This document shows positions 22,059 through 33,680 of a DNA stretch of 64,000 nucleotides, piece after piece (positions within the stretch are counted from its first letter, which is position 1; each line of letters starts with the position of its first letter). A program made the position numbers and the translations under genes. Source of the stretch: Plenodomus lindquistii. Its lineage: Eukaryota > Ascomycota > Dothideomycetes > Pleosporales > Leptosphaeriaceae. The DNA is taken from contig JANUWI010000011.1 in the NCBI GenBank assembly GCA_025504975.1, positions 124,001-188,000 of the forward strand, read 5' to 3'. The notes below the pieces were generated by a model. The model had not been told where the DNA came from, ran no database searches, and worked only from the letters and a program-made list of their open reading frames with translations.

Positions 22059-23800
22059 CTATTTTCCGCCACCGCAGCAGAGGATGCCCGACAGTTTTTG
22101 CATGAAGCTGGGCTTCTCCGCATCTTGCCGTCTGGGCTGCGCCATGTTGGGACTCGCAGCCGTGGCCGTGCGGTTCGATGTCAGATTTGGTTGGCTGTGC
22201 TGGAACTGGGCCTGCGTGGAGGCTCCCTCTGGTGGTGCAACTTCTCCCATGCTCTTCCTCTTGATCTGCGAATCGCGGTTCATGTTGTCGCGTGGGCTGC
22301 GCCCAGCCTGGGCTCGAGTCGCGCCGGGCTTGGGCAATGGCTCATTCAGACGGTGGTGGTCAATGGGCAGGTGAGTCTTCTGCTGCCTGTGTTGTCCGCC
22401 TTGGAGGTTCACAGCCATCGACGAATTCTGGTTGGCGTTGGAGTGGTGCATTGCCTGCACGGCCGATGGGTGGTTCTTGAGAACCTCCCAGCCCTTTCCG
22501 TTGTTTAGCTTCATCCAGTCGTACTCTCCGTCCTCAACCTCTCCAGTGCTCTTCAGCGCCTGGGTGAAGAGCTCACGGAGGTAGTCGTAATCGGGGGTAT
22601 CCTCGAAACCAAGGTTTCGAACATAGCTCAAGTACTTGTTGAATTCCTCTGCATCGTCATTAGTATGATTCGAAACTGTTTGCACGCAAATAACATACCT
22701 GGGAATCCATCGCACAAATCCTTGATCGGAGTAGTCTGCTTCTTCTCTCCAATCTTCTCGTATTTCTGCTTGTTGGTAGCAGCCTTCAGACCCTGCCATG
22801 GCAGACCGCCACGCAAGAAGTACATGAAAACGTGACCCAACGCCTCCAAGTCATCACGTCGCGACTGCTCGCGGCCAAGATGGGTGTTGATACTCATGTA
22901 TCTAGCAGTTCCAGACAGAGACTTGCGTTCTCTGTATGGAATGTGCTGCTTAGTCTTGGGGTCGCGGTATTGCTTGGCCATGCCGAAATCAATGACATGG
23001 ATAACATTGGCGCTCTTTGAGCCAGGGCGGCCAATGAGAAAGTTGTCGGGCTTGATGTCGCGGTAGATGAGATTCTTCTCGTGAATGGTTTGCACGCGAG
23101 ACAGCTGGGCATGGTTAGAGGGTGGTGGTGTTGTGTGTGTTGAGATGACATACCATCTGCTTGGCTACCATGACGACAGTCTTGATGGAGAACTTCCTGT
23201 TGCAGTGGTCGAACAGGTCCTCGAGACTGGGTCCGAGGAGGTCGATGACCAGGATGTTGTGCAGGCCCTCCTGGCCAAAGTAGTAGACATTAGGGATCCC
23301 GGCTGCAAGAGGTCAGCAATGTGCATGGTCATGTTGATGCGCATGGCGGGTGAGTGTTTATTGTTGTGTGCACATGTCGAAGGTCGGTGAGGTCCGGGCC
23401 GCGACCGAACATGACCAGACTCGTGTTGCATGCAGCGGCGAGAGCAGACCGACACAGCGCAGCGGAGTTTTGGCAAGGCCGTCACAGCTGACAGCTGACA
23501 GGGTGCGAGCCAAGCTTTGGGTGGATGACACCAGGGTCCAGGCCATGGAGAGACAGTAAAGGGGGGGCGATAGGAACAGGAAACAGCAAACTTACGGCAG
23601 CCGACGAGGATCTTGTAGGTGCGATACTCGTCGCGCAATTGGGGAGCGTCGCTCTTGCGCGGCTCAAACTTGATGGCGACCTGCTGCTGGTTGAGCAGGT
23701 TGGTGCCTTCGAAGAGGACGCCGAAGCTGCCCTCGCCAATCTTCTTGCCGACGCGGTAGTGCACGCCCACGACGTTTGACGATGTGCTGCCACTAGCCAT
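22059..23800 (-). CDS. Casein kinase 1, membrane-anchored YCK1/2 type
   Basis: Four exons, complement(22059-22648, 22699-23104, 23154-23302, 23596-23800), with introns of 50, 49 and 293 nt; 449 residues. The kinase domain opens with VGVHYRVGKKIGEGSFGVLF. It has Lys44 in VAIKFEP, the catalytic loop YRDIKPDN with Asp134, and DFG at 157-159. The tail is Gln/Asn/Ser-rich and ends SGILCCGGGK, with a Cys-Cys pair at 444-445 as in yeast Yck1/Yck2, where palmitoylation anchors the enzyme at the plasma membrane. The role expected is phosphorylation of membrane and endocytic proteins, nutrient sensing and morphogenesis. The first intron (293 nt) is unusually long for this window. Confidence 0.95.
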
Positions 23801-23876
23801 GATGGGCGACGACGGGGGACGGGTGCTGCGGTGTTTGTGGGGGAGAGGTGCGGGTGCTGGGCGTCGTCGTCGGTGT

Positions 23877-23914
23877 CGTGGTGGTAGTGGTGGTGGTAGT
23901 GGTGGTGGTGGTGT
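23877..23914. repeat. GTG/GTA microsatellite
   Basis: Imperfect repeats of GTGGTA and GTGGTG just upstream of the kinase start codon. They lie in its leader or promoter. Confidence 0.7.
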
Positions 23915-24295
23915 TCAGCAGACGCGAGACAGAAGCGCAGCCGTGGTCGGCAGTCGTGGCTGGCTGGGGGCTGTGGCAGGCCGACGACGGGCGAGGCTCA
24001 GCGGTGCACGGGGGGCAGGTCGGGCGAGGGTCGGGGGCTGCAGCGGCAGCGGCAGCGTGCAGGTGCCTGGGGAGACGAGGCAGAAGAATGGACGTCGGTG
24101 GGTGTGTAGAAGAGAGCTCGACTCGAGGCCGTAGGAAATGGAGAAGGGGAAACGCGGCTTGGGCGAGCATGGCCTCTTTCCTCACTTGGCGGGCCGCTTA
24201 ACGATTCCGACGTCCGGCAGCATTCACTTGCCTGCATGCAGGAGGCTCCTCGCGCCAGGCTGCTTACAGGCGTGTGCATGAATAGCCCAAACTAT

Positions 24296-24320
24296 CTGTG
24301 CTGTGCTGTGCTGTGCTGTG
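24296..24320. repeat. CTGTG pentanucleotide repeat
   Basis: Five perfect tandem copies of CTGTG, about 500 bp upstream of the kinase start. Confidence 0.85.
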
Positions 24321-25764
24321 CTGCACTGCACGGCTCCATCTACATACAGTACAGATTGTGCGCTGCTGGGAGGCGGGCGCGGTGATTCAGCAGCCAGTGC
24401 CAGCACCACTGACTCTGGGCAGCCCCCCCGTGCTGTGTGCTGTTGTGCAACGCGCGCATTGAACAACAACAACAACACCCTTTGTTGTACCTGCAGCGCC
24501 TGCGCCTAAACAAGTCTTTCCCCCGAGCCACGGAAATTCGCCAGCAGACACGCGCGGCACACGGCCAGGAACATGTACAGTACGAATCGCAGCGCATAAA
24601 CCCAGTGTCGCTCCCAATTGTAGACTCGCCGCATGCGTGAGTGAGGTGGGCGCGGTCACTGGATTTCTCCTTTCCTCCCCCAGCCTCACTCACCGCTGCC
24701 ATTCATCCGTCACCGCACAAGCATGCATACATGTACATAACAGTAGCCATTCATAGAGTACACAGCACGGTCACGGTCTTGTCGTATCCTGCCCCCGCCC
24801 AGCTTAGTACGCGCTCCGCTCCCTCTTAGCTCCGCCCCAAACCCTCCACTTGCCCCCAACCGCCTGCCAGTGCCACCCACAGCTGTCTTACATACAACGC
24901 TGCGGCTCTTCTCCAACAATCAATTCCAAGTAATCCAATGATACACCATCGGACTCAAGCCACTCAACCCATGCCACACATGACACCGCAACCGCATCCT
25001 TCCCTCTCCTCTCCCAACAAAATCCAAATACATACCTTGTTGTTCCTACTTTCTCTCTGACCTTTCGCCCCGATTCACAACCTTACCGCATCGTACGCAC
25101 AACCCCTACCCAGCCAGCTGCCAGCCCCCAGGAACAGGTCAAGAGTCAAAAAACGGTGCTCGCGCCGTTCAAGGCCATCCCGCCCCGCCCATTGGCGCGC
25201 TTGCAAAGGAACGCCGGGACCAGGCTGGGTTCACTGCGGGCAGGGATTAAACGAAATGAACCCTATCTTTTTTTTTGTGGAATGGGGGCAGGGCTCACGG
25301 TCTGGATCTGACTCTTCTTGATTCCAAGCTCAGACTTTCAATAGCCTGCCCTTTCTTTGCGCGGATCCCGTTTGCCGAAGGGCTGGGAAATGACGGCTGG
25401 TACATAGGTACTGTGCAGTTGCTCGATTCGATCGCCGCGAGATCGATCGTGTTTAGGTGTGGGCGTTTTTGACGTACTGTACCCACTACGGTTTCTAGGT
25501 ACATGTACAAATGGAGAAAGTATGCATGGTTGCTTGCTACTTGAGATATACACATGAGAAATGGAAAGAGGGAAAAGTAACAAACAGAAAAAGGTAATTG
25601 CTGCGTCCCCAGCTCCAGACAAAACTGGAGTAAGTAACGCCGTTGCCAATGCTATTGTTCCGTATTATTGAAACCAACCAATCCGTATCCGATACACTCG
25701 TCTCGCCAATCAAACTCCTGTTCCTCATTCTCACAGCCTCAATGGTCATATTCGAATGACCTTC

Positions 25765-28700
25765 TCATGAATACTGCATTTCCACGTCCTGACCTTGGGG
25801 CGCGATGCTCTGCATATCGCTGTCAAGAGCAGTGGGTCCTGAAGGTGCGGGCGCAGGCTCTCCTTCCACGGTCGTCTCGTTAAGCATGCTCTTTTGAGCG
25901 ATGCCGTTGGGCTCGCTACTTGATGGATGCTGCTGTCTGACTGGCGCTTGATTCTCATCGAACGTCTGCTTGCCTGCTCTGCAGGCTGCCGTGAACCACT
26001 CCGCCAGGCGACGTTTCTGCAGATGCTCGCGCAATATGTCGTCGTCGAGGAGATTGTCCTTGATGATGGGGTTACGGATATCTTCATTCGCAAAGCGAAC
26101 GCAAAGCTCGCCGTGCGTAGCCCCCGCACCGAGGAGATCCTCGAGCTTTTTGGGCCACACAATTTTGGCAGACGGGTCGCTATCTGTGGATTGTTAGTGA
26201 AACCCAAATATTTATCGAATGCTTCGACTTACCGACCATCTTGGAGAGGCCTTGGAAGGTCCATCCCACCGCTGTGTGCTTGAGAAAGTCGTGCAGTGCC
26301 ACGTCCGAAATGTCCCTGGTATTGTTGATTTGAGGCCAATCGTCCTTGATGCAGAGTCGTTTCCAGACGAGTTTCAGTAGGCCATCGCGTGTCGTTCGGT
26401 GGATCTGTTGCCAGCTGGTCACAAGTACCTTCAACGCAAAAATGAACTCGTTGCCCTGTAGAGGCGAAACACTCTCAGGGTTGTCATCCGTATTCATGAG
26501 CGTAAGGATGTCAATCATGAGTGCGGGATCAATGGCACGGTGGTGAACGATGTTCTCGAATCCTTCTTTCAGGATCGCTTGGTGTGCAGGTCGGTCCTTG
26601 AGGCGACCCTGACCAAATTCATTCATTAACAGGTCAACGGCAAAGTCCTTATCCGCAGCTCCGTCAATAACGTGGGCAACACTTTCATAGACTTGGTCTT
26701 GAATTTTTGTGGCCTCCAGCTGTTGTTTGACGCTCAGGAACTGCATCTCGCGCGTCTTTTCTGCCTTTGTCTTGTGAGGCGCAGACGGCTTCATCTTCTC
26801 GCTGCCCTTCTTCTCTTCTTTGCACAGCATTGCGAGCTTGGCCATGGAAAGTTCCACGCGTTGGCACCATGCGTTGGTCTCCTGTTTTGTGGCTTCGTAC
26901 AGAGCTGATGCGGCCGCCTCGTAATCTTTCTCGCCCGAGACTTCATTGATCCATGCGATTCTGGCTCGTGATGGCTCCGCGCGCAAGAACTTTGTGAGTG
27001 CTGGTTGATTGAGGTATTCTTTCATGAACAGCTGCGCAGCTTGGTTCTCTTTGATGTACTTGGAGTAGAAAGCTTCAGCCCACTCGTCGCCATACGTTTT
27101 GAAGTATCCACTGATACGATCCTTGATCTTGTTCAGCTTGACCGTACTTTCGGCTTGCTCCATCTTGCTCCGGCCGTTGGCTTTCTCGTTCTCTAGCCAA
27201 TCCGACTCGTCCCAGACAAGCTCAACCAAGGTATTCATATCGCGGTATTGCTCGGCAAGTCCCATGCCTTCATTCGCCATCCCCATTTCCATAAGACCGA
27301 GGATGTGTGATGGCCGCACATTCTTATTCCACTCTTCCTTCAGGCCACGTCCACTTTCTCTGGCCTTTTCCTCACTTTGAGCCAACAACCACCGGAATCG
27401 TTCAATGTGCGTCTGGCAGCCAAGCTTGACTAGGAAAGGGTTGTCCGCCCCGATCTTGTGCGCCAGTCCCTCTTGACGTCCTTCCTCAAAATTTTCGATG
27501 GCGAGATTGCGCCCTATTTCGATGAGACTGCGGAGCGAACTGACTATGTTGTGCGTGGATGTCCAGAACTGGGGTAGTAGGTCGTAACCCTGGTTAGGCT
27601 TGAGGACGCCGTCCTCGAGACAGTCCGGATCGAGGCCGTAGTGCTCTAGATTTGCTGTTCGAAACGCGAAAGCTGTCTCTAGCGTGACACGCATAACATC
27701 ATTGCCTTCACTAAGCCTCTGCATGATCGATCGAGGTTCCTTGGTCCCAGGCTTCAGATAGAATTGGCGCAAGTAGTTCCAAGCCCAGGGCATGAGAACG
27801 TTCAAGGTTTCAACGTCCCGGAGGAAGAATTGTCGGATCGTGTCAGTTTCACCGATCTCGGTGTCTATAGCGGCCTTGTAACGCTCGTGAAGCGCTTTCA
27901 CAATGTCTCCTATCAGGATAGACTCGGGGTACGCGTCTGGGTTAGTTTGCTGATCTTGCAGCTTTGTCTGATACCAGGTCCATAACGCGTGGGCTGCAGC
28001 AAGCTTTTCGGCATGCTCGAGTAGTTTCCACTTCTGCTGATAAGATATGGGTGTGTAATCGGACTGCAGCTGAGATGCTAGTGTCTGAAGTGCGGAGGCT
28101 CGCTTGCGGAACTGGTCGTCCATGGAGGATGTGACCTTATCAAGATAGTCGTATGAAGACTTGAGTATGTCGGTACTGATGGCCACTGCAGCTGATGCTG
28201 TTTCCTCTTCAGAAAATGAGAAGCGTGATTTGACGGAGAAGTTGAGGATATTGCCAGGCACCGTGCTGAAGAACGTAGACTGTTCAAGCTTGCTTCGCGC
28301 AGTGACCTTTGTCCGTTCTGGGTCATCTTCATTCGTCACTGGCGGCTGCGCGCTGAGCTGTAGTAGCCCAAAGCCTTGCACGAACAGCAGCGCTGTAGCT
28401 CGTGGATCTTTTCGAGTGGGTTGCTCCAACGCAGTCCCGGAAAGGACAACGGGAGTATCCTCGCGGAAATAGATGCTGTCCTGAAACGGTAGACTGACAC
28501 TTCCAGAGTCTGCAAGCAGCTGGGCTTCGGGACTTGCTTCCGGTGTCGCAAGAGATGCTACGAATATCGCTCCTGGAAACTGGACGTATGCTGTGTGTCC
28601 AGGCGGTGGGAGGAGGAGAGTAGCTTGAGGTTCCTTGGGTAGTATACTTTGGTCGAAGTTGCGGACTGGTATCACTCTGCTAATGCTTGCACCAGCCGTA

Positions 28701-29905
28701 CCCAGGTCGACCTCTACGAGGGAGTAATCCAAGGAGCCTCTGCCAGACAGAGCCACCAAGACCAAGAGACCAATGTTATCCGGGCTTTGCTGTTTTTCCA
28801 TGATGGCGAAGTCTAATACCTGAACGTCATGCTGGCTGCGGGTCTCCACCGGGGTGCCTACCTGGACTGCCGCCAGAATATCTGCCTGTGCATCAATGTC
28901 TCGCAGGTGGTTGTGCTGTCCTGACCAACTCAGGTCCCATGTCTGGAACAGTCCATTCCGCGTTGCTGAAATGGCCTCCATGTGACCTTTTGAGCTGGAT
29001 GGGCGAGCCTTGACCGAAGCAATCGTCTTCCGGATGGCGCCTCCGAGCAGGCCTTTGAAACTAAAGAAGCTGCCACCTGAGCTGCTCGGTGCGCTCAGAA
29101 TGGTCGTAGTGATGCTCGGCCGTCCTTGGGCATCGCGGAGAGTCAGGTGGGCAAGCCTGCCGCTGCTAAGGATGAGAACATAGCCTGCATGCTCGACATC
29201 CACCAAGTGTGTGACAGTCTCGCCAGAATACAGCTTCACGACGCCCTCTACGCCCTGACTGCGCTGCGGGTACATGCTCCGTGTGTCGGCGCCGTCAATG
29301 TTCTCGAAGAAGCTGATCTTGCCCGAGGAAGGCGCAAGCGCAACAACGCCGTAGTCGTTGGTGGGGCCATTTCGAACAATCGCACCGAGAGGGAGGAGGT
29401 CTGGTGCCTTGAGGCCGAGGCGAAGGGGGAGAGCGACGACTTTGGAGGGATCGTTTGTAGCGTTGTAGTCCCACACAATGGCGCGCTCGTGTGTCAGGGC
29501 AAGCGCGAGCCCGGCAGACGAGAGCGCAGTCCCGTGGAAGGGGGTGTGAGGGCGGAGGAGCGCGTTTGGAAAGGCTGGCAGCTTCTTGACGCTGTAGTTT
29601 GCGTTCTTGGTCAAGTACAGGGCGTGATCCTCCTTGAAGGCGCGCTTCGGGGGCGCTTGCTTCTCGCGGACAGGCATGTCAACGAGCACCACCGAGTTAT
29701 CGACGCTTTGCACAGCGTGGCCGTTCATCACGTCATGGCCCTTTCCGTTCATGTGCATCTCGGCCGGGGCCTGAAAGGTGACATCGTTGAGTTTGCTTCG
29801 CTTGCGCCGGTGCTGCTGCTGCCCGTCCGAGTTCTTGCGCGGGCGGCGCCGAGGATTCCGCAGCGAACTGCGTGCGCTCTGGACAGATGCCTCGGGCGAG
29901 AACAT
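25765..29905 (-). CDS. NUP133: Nucleoporin Nup133
   Basis: Two exons, complement(25765-26183, 26233-29905), with a 49-nt intron; 1363 residues, in the usual size range. The N-terminus is basic with an NLS-like RNPRRRPRK and RRKRSK. A beta-propeller region follows (YSVKKLPAFPNALLRPHTPF, HTPFHG, then repeated hydrophobic strands), and the rest is a long helical stack, the Nup133/Nup155 architecture. Nup133 is a scaffold subunit of the Y-complex in the nuclear pore coat and helps membrane attachment and mRNA export. Codon use and gene density match the neighbours. The family call is from overall layout and sequence; Nup155-type alternatives fit less well. Confidence 0.88.
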
Positions 29906-30532
29906 GATGGCAGATGGAGTGCGAGTTGACGCGATCGGGCGCGCCTGTCGTGTTGGCTCAGCGCTGCGTGGTTGCCGACTGACAACTTGTTAGGCGTCTG
30001 TTTTCGTCAACTCAACCAGAGTAGTACTAGCCTAAGTCGACGTTGCCGACAGGGATGCGTTGTCGCCAAGACGCGCGGACGCCAGAAACGCGTCAACACA
30101 TTCAGGAACCGACGAGACTGTTCTCCTTTGTTTGCCCACGGACATTGCCATCATCTTTCCTTCACAACAGAATAATACATGAAGCCTCTCACATCCAACA
30201 CACAACTTGTCACTGCTGGCAAAGTGGGTTGAGGTAGTTGAAAACATCTTCATTATTCATGTCATTTTAAACTCATAACTCTTAGCATGGAGCACCGCCA
30301 TCCCAAGTTCCTGGCCATCATCGCCTTTCCATGGCACCAGGCCGTCATGTAAGAAAATAGGAGACATAATACATATGAGATACATGTGAGATTGCGGAGC
30401 TCAAGATGACGGGCAATCCATACCGGCGACAGCTTCCCACGAGATGACTAGCCAGTCAAGTCGCAGCCTTGCCAAACATGTTCCATGTTGTCGACAATCA
30501 ATCCTATCGAAGCTTCTTAACAGCGCCAAGGC
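29906..30532. other. NUP133 promoter and STF2-like 3' flank
   Basis: No gene is seen. An ACGCGT (near 30088) lies within 200 bp of the NUP133 start, but this hexamer is frequent in the window. Confidence 0.4.
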
Positions 30533-31186
30533 CTAAAACTTCTTGTCGCTATCCTCCTCATCGACGCTCTTGTCGGTGGAGGTAGTGCTCTGCTTCTCGA
30601 GCTCCTCGCCCATGGGGCCGTGAAGCTCTTCTTCAAAAACAGGCTCCGTCTCGATCGTTTCGAACTTGGTCTTGAAGTCCTTGGTGTTGAGAGTGGACGA
30701 GTTGCTTCGACGGCGAGCGTTTGCCATATTGGGCCTGATGTCTTCGAGTTCGTCACCGGCAGCACCCCTAGTGATCACTGTCAGTATATGTCCCATGCAA
30801 AGTAGAGTCAGAGTGGCTGATGACCCAAAAGCTACATGTTTGGGCGGGCACTTGCTCGATCAAGGAGCAGACTGATGTACGCCATCGATAGAGGCTTTGA
30901 CTTACCAATTGCCCTTTCCACTGCCACCCTTCTTGGTCTTTGTAGGGTCGGTGTCAGCATGGCCGGACTTTGCAAAGTATCGAGGAAGCCTCGCTTCACG
31001 TTCAGCGGTGCCCTCCGCGATGCCCGCGTGGTCTCTATCAGTGAACTTGTGAGAGCGAGTCACTGTTCAGAGTCAGTATATGACTCAATCGACCGCTAAG
31101 ATTGCGTGACGCCTTGAGACATCATTAGGAAGCTCAAGCGATGAGCAATGAGGCTCAAGTAACACTCATTGAGATCAATACGTACT
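30533..31186 (-). CDS. STF2-like hydrophilin (ATPase-stabilising factor family)
   Basis: Three coding exons, complement(30533-30767, 30906-31062, 31186), with introns of 138 and 123 nt; 130 residues. The first intron falls inside the start codon: the A is at 31186 and TG begins the next exon (TG-ACT-CGC). The protein starts MTRSHKFTDRDHAG and contains RYFAKSGHADTDPTKTKKGG followed by SGKGNWG, which aligns with yeast Stf2 and its relatives. The rest is charged and rich in Glu, Lys and Ser, ending DSDKKF. Stf2-type proteins were described as stabilising the inhibited mitochondrial F1Fo-ATPase and as hydrophilins protecting against desiccation; some relatives bind RNA. Residues after about 60 have no counterpart in short yeast Stf2. 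The 5' exon must be non-coding apart from one base. Confidence 0.82.
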
Positions 31187-32264
31187 GTTTGATGCGTGCC
31201 TTTGATTGGGATCTGAATGAGATGAATAAGAGTCACAATTGGGTGAAGTCGAGTTGAAGTAGTCAGGGACGGAGGGGTCGGAGCAACTACAAGAAGCTGA
31301 AGCGGGTCAGTACCTGGTCTCGTGATGGAGCTTTGACCACTATTGCGTCGTCTTGCGTGAAGCAACGTGATCAGCGACAGCGTACCTTGCAGAAAGGGGC
31401 TTGACGTGAGGCTGGTCGCAGCAATTGGTGCTAGTAACTCGTGTAAGAATTACGAGTTGTGGAGTCAGAAGTTGAGCGTTGTGGGAACAAAGGAAAGCAC
31501 TATCGGAGCACGCGACCGTGGAGTTGCAAAGGCGGGGAAGCTTCCCTGCGTTTAAATGACAACGATCAGCTTATGGAATTGGGGCACGGGTGTCTAGAAG
31601 TTTCCAGTGCATCACGTTGTCTGCTTCGTCTTTTAACTGACCGCCAGATAAGTAGGGGTTGTGCCTCTCTGTACACAATAGTCTGCGATGGAATGCATGG
31701 GATGGGTCCGATGGGACAACGTCATGGGTACCTGCATGAAGGCATGCTGACTACCCAACGTTCAGTACAGGGTACAAGCCATTCAAATCCTCAATTGAAT
31801 TGGTGTCTCAGACCACCGTCTCAGTGCTATGCTCTCCCATTCTGTCTCCTCCATTGCTGATACATGTGAGGGGTAGCCATCTGACTACAACATCAGTGTC
31901 GGCGTTCCGAAACCTGGGGTAGCAAAGTCGCACTACTGCAGTGGATGTGGATTCCAGACCAACCCACAATCAGCGAGTCACCTGACTCTCACGCGTAGGT
32001 ATCGCCGCCAACGAATCATGGCCAATGAGCGTAATCACCCCACCAAATTCGCCTTCTCCGAGGCCGGCAGACTGCTTTGGTAAAAGTTTCGCGAACGCGT
32101 TTTGGCATTACTTGATTGCTCAGCAACACCAAGAACAGCCAACAGAACCGTGGGGGATCCTAAAAGCATATTCAACAGTTCCTGCCCGCAGGACCTGATT
32201 TCCTTCGCACGACAAACACAACCAACCCCTCCTAAGATACCCACACTTTACTCGATACCCCGCC
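31187..32264. other. Divergent promoter region, STF2-like / DRE2
   Basis: About 1.1 kb between divergent genes. The part next to 31186 is the 5' UTR exon of the STF2-like gene. No separate gene is seen; frames up to 133 codons lack any recognisable feature. Confidence 0.45.
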
Positions 32265-33269
32265 ATGGCGCACACACTCCTCGTCGCACCGGCAAGCGTC
32301 GCCGCACACCCTGAGAAGTTGGAAAAAGTCTTTGAGAACTACGATCGCAATGCCACCGAAATTCAAATGCTGGACCGCATCGCAGCCGGTCTCGTCAATC
32401 TGCCCGCCGCCACATACGACGTCATCCTCCTCCTCACCGACGCCGATGGTACCACACGCGAGGCTCACAAACTGTTAACCAGAGATGTCATGAACAGGAT
32501 ATCCGGTGCACTCAAAGTTGGTGGTCTTCTCAAGAGCCAGAGTGGCCCGTTCCAAGGCACGGAAAGGACAGAGGCCATCCTCGCTGGCCTCACAGAGACT
32601 GCAGATGGCATGAGCAAGCCAGAGCAAGCGGAGAGTGTATCGATACCCCTGAAATTTGGCAAGAAAAAGGCAGCGAATGGCGTGAACGGAACAAATGGCA
32701 CCAATGACGCAGTCAGACAGGCCGACTCGGTTTCTCTCAACCTCAACGGCAAGCGTGACCAGCCTGAGCCTGTTAAGCCTCTGGGTGTAGGCTTTGTTGA
32801 CTTCAGCGATGACCTCGACGACATTATCATCACAGGCGAAGACGATGACTTGATTGACGAAGACGACTTCATCACAGAAGAAGACATGGCGCGACCAGTG
32901 ATACAACGTGAGTCACTCCAACCCCTCATTCACCCCTCTCAACCAATAACACCCCTCACAGCACCAGAGTGCCGTCCCAAAGCCGGCAAGCGACGACGCG
33001 CATGCAAAGACTGCACCTGCGGTATGAAGGAGAAGATCGAGGCCGAAGACGCTGCGAAACGCGCCTCAGCTGACAAAGCGCTAAACAGCCTAAAGCTAGA
33101 CGAAGATGATCTCGCAGAGCTCGACTTTACTGTGCAAGGCAAAGTCGGCAGCTGCGGAAACTGCGCGCTGGGCGATGCCTTTAGATGCGATGGGTGTCCG
33201 TACATTGGACTTCCGGCGTTCAAGCCTGGTGAGGAAGTCAGACTATTGAACAATGATATTCAATTGTAG
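32265..33269 (+). CDS. DRE2: Fe-S cluster assembly protein Dre2 (anamorsin)
   Basis: Two exons, 32265-32907 and 32962-33269, with a 54-nt intron; 316 residues. The N-terminal part has the methyltransferase-like fold region (DVILLLTDADGTTREAHKLL), followed by an Asp-rich linker. The C-terminal CIAPIN1 domain has both metal motifs: Cys218, Cys229, Cys232 and Cys234 (C-x10-C-x2-C-x-C, the 2Fe-2S site in ECRPKAGKRRRACKDCTCG) and Cys279, Cys282, Cys290 and Cys293 (twin C-x2-C). With Tah18, Dre2 passes electrons from NADPH into cytosolic Fe-S assembly and is essential in yeast. The intron is a multiple of three without a stop, so retained transcripts would add 18 residues just before the first cluster motif. 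Confidence 0.95.
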   Translation: MAHTLLVAPASVAAHPEKLEKVFENYDRNATEIQMLDRIAAGLVNLPAATYDVILLLTDADGTTREAHKLLTRDVMNRISGALKVGGLLKSQSGPFQGTERTEAILAGLTETADGMSKPEQAESVSIPLKFGKKKAANGVNGTNGTNDAVRQADSVSLNLNGKRDQPEPVKPLGVGFVDFSDDLDDIIITGEDDDLIDEDDFITEEDMARPVIQRESLQPLIHPSQPITPLTAPECRPKAGKRRRACKDCTCGMKEKIEAEDAAKRASADKALNSLKLDEDDLAELDFTVQGKVGSCGNCALGDAFRCDGCPYIGLPAFKPGEEVRLLNNDIQL

Positions 33270-33680
33270 GTTTCGGTCGAGATTCAAAGTTTGGAACAGG
33301 CGCATTGCATTATTGGCGTTGGGGTGTAGTAGACCATTGGGGTTTGAAGACTTATAGATTGTTATATGGGAAAGGAGCATGAATTGGCGTAGGCATTGGC
33401 GGCTCATGATCAGGTTTTGTTTAATGATATACATGTTACATGACTGGAAACACTGTGCTGGATATAGGGATACTTGCTAAAACTAAACTATGTCATAATC
33501 GCCGTAACTACGTGGGGTACTCGTGACATCTGACTATAAAGCAATGCTCTAACCAACAAACCAAACAATCAAATAATATTAACCATCTTCCTCACCACAT
33601 CCCATCTTTCCTTCGAAAAATATCAAAACTATCCCATCATGTCGCATCCCCTCCCTTTGTTCTCCTAATCTACCCATCTC
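33270..33680. other. 3' flanks of convergent genes
   Basis: Short intergenic stretch between the convergent DRE2 and AXL2-like genes, partly AT-rich. No gene is seen. Confidence 0.5.

Larger units (their letters stand above)
23801..25764. other. Long upstream region of the casein kinase gene
   Basis: Nearly 2 kb with no supportable gene. It contains GT-rich and CTGTG microsatellites (listed separately), a short AAC run near 24462-24476, and pyrimidine-rich tracts toward 25000. A long promoter plus 5' leader for the kinase is likely. The part beyond about 25300 also covers the 3' flank of NUP133. Confidence 0.45.
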
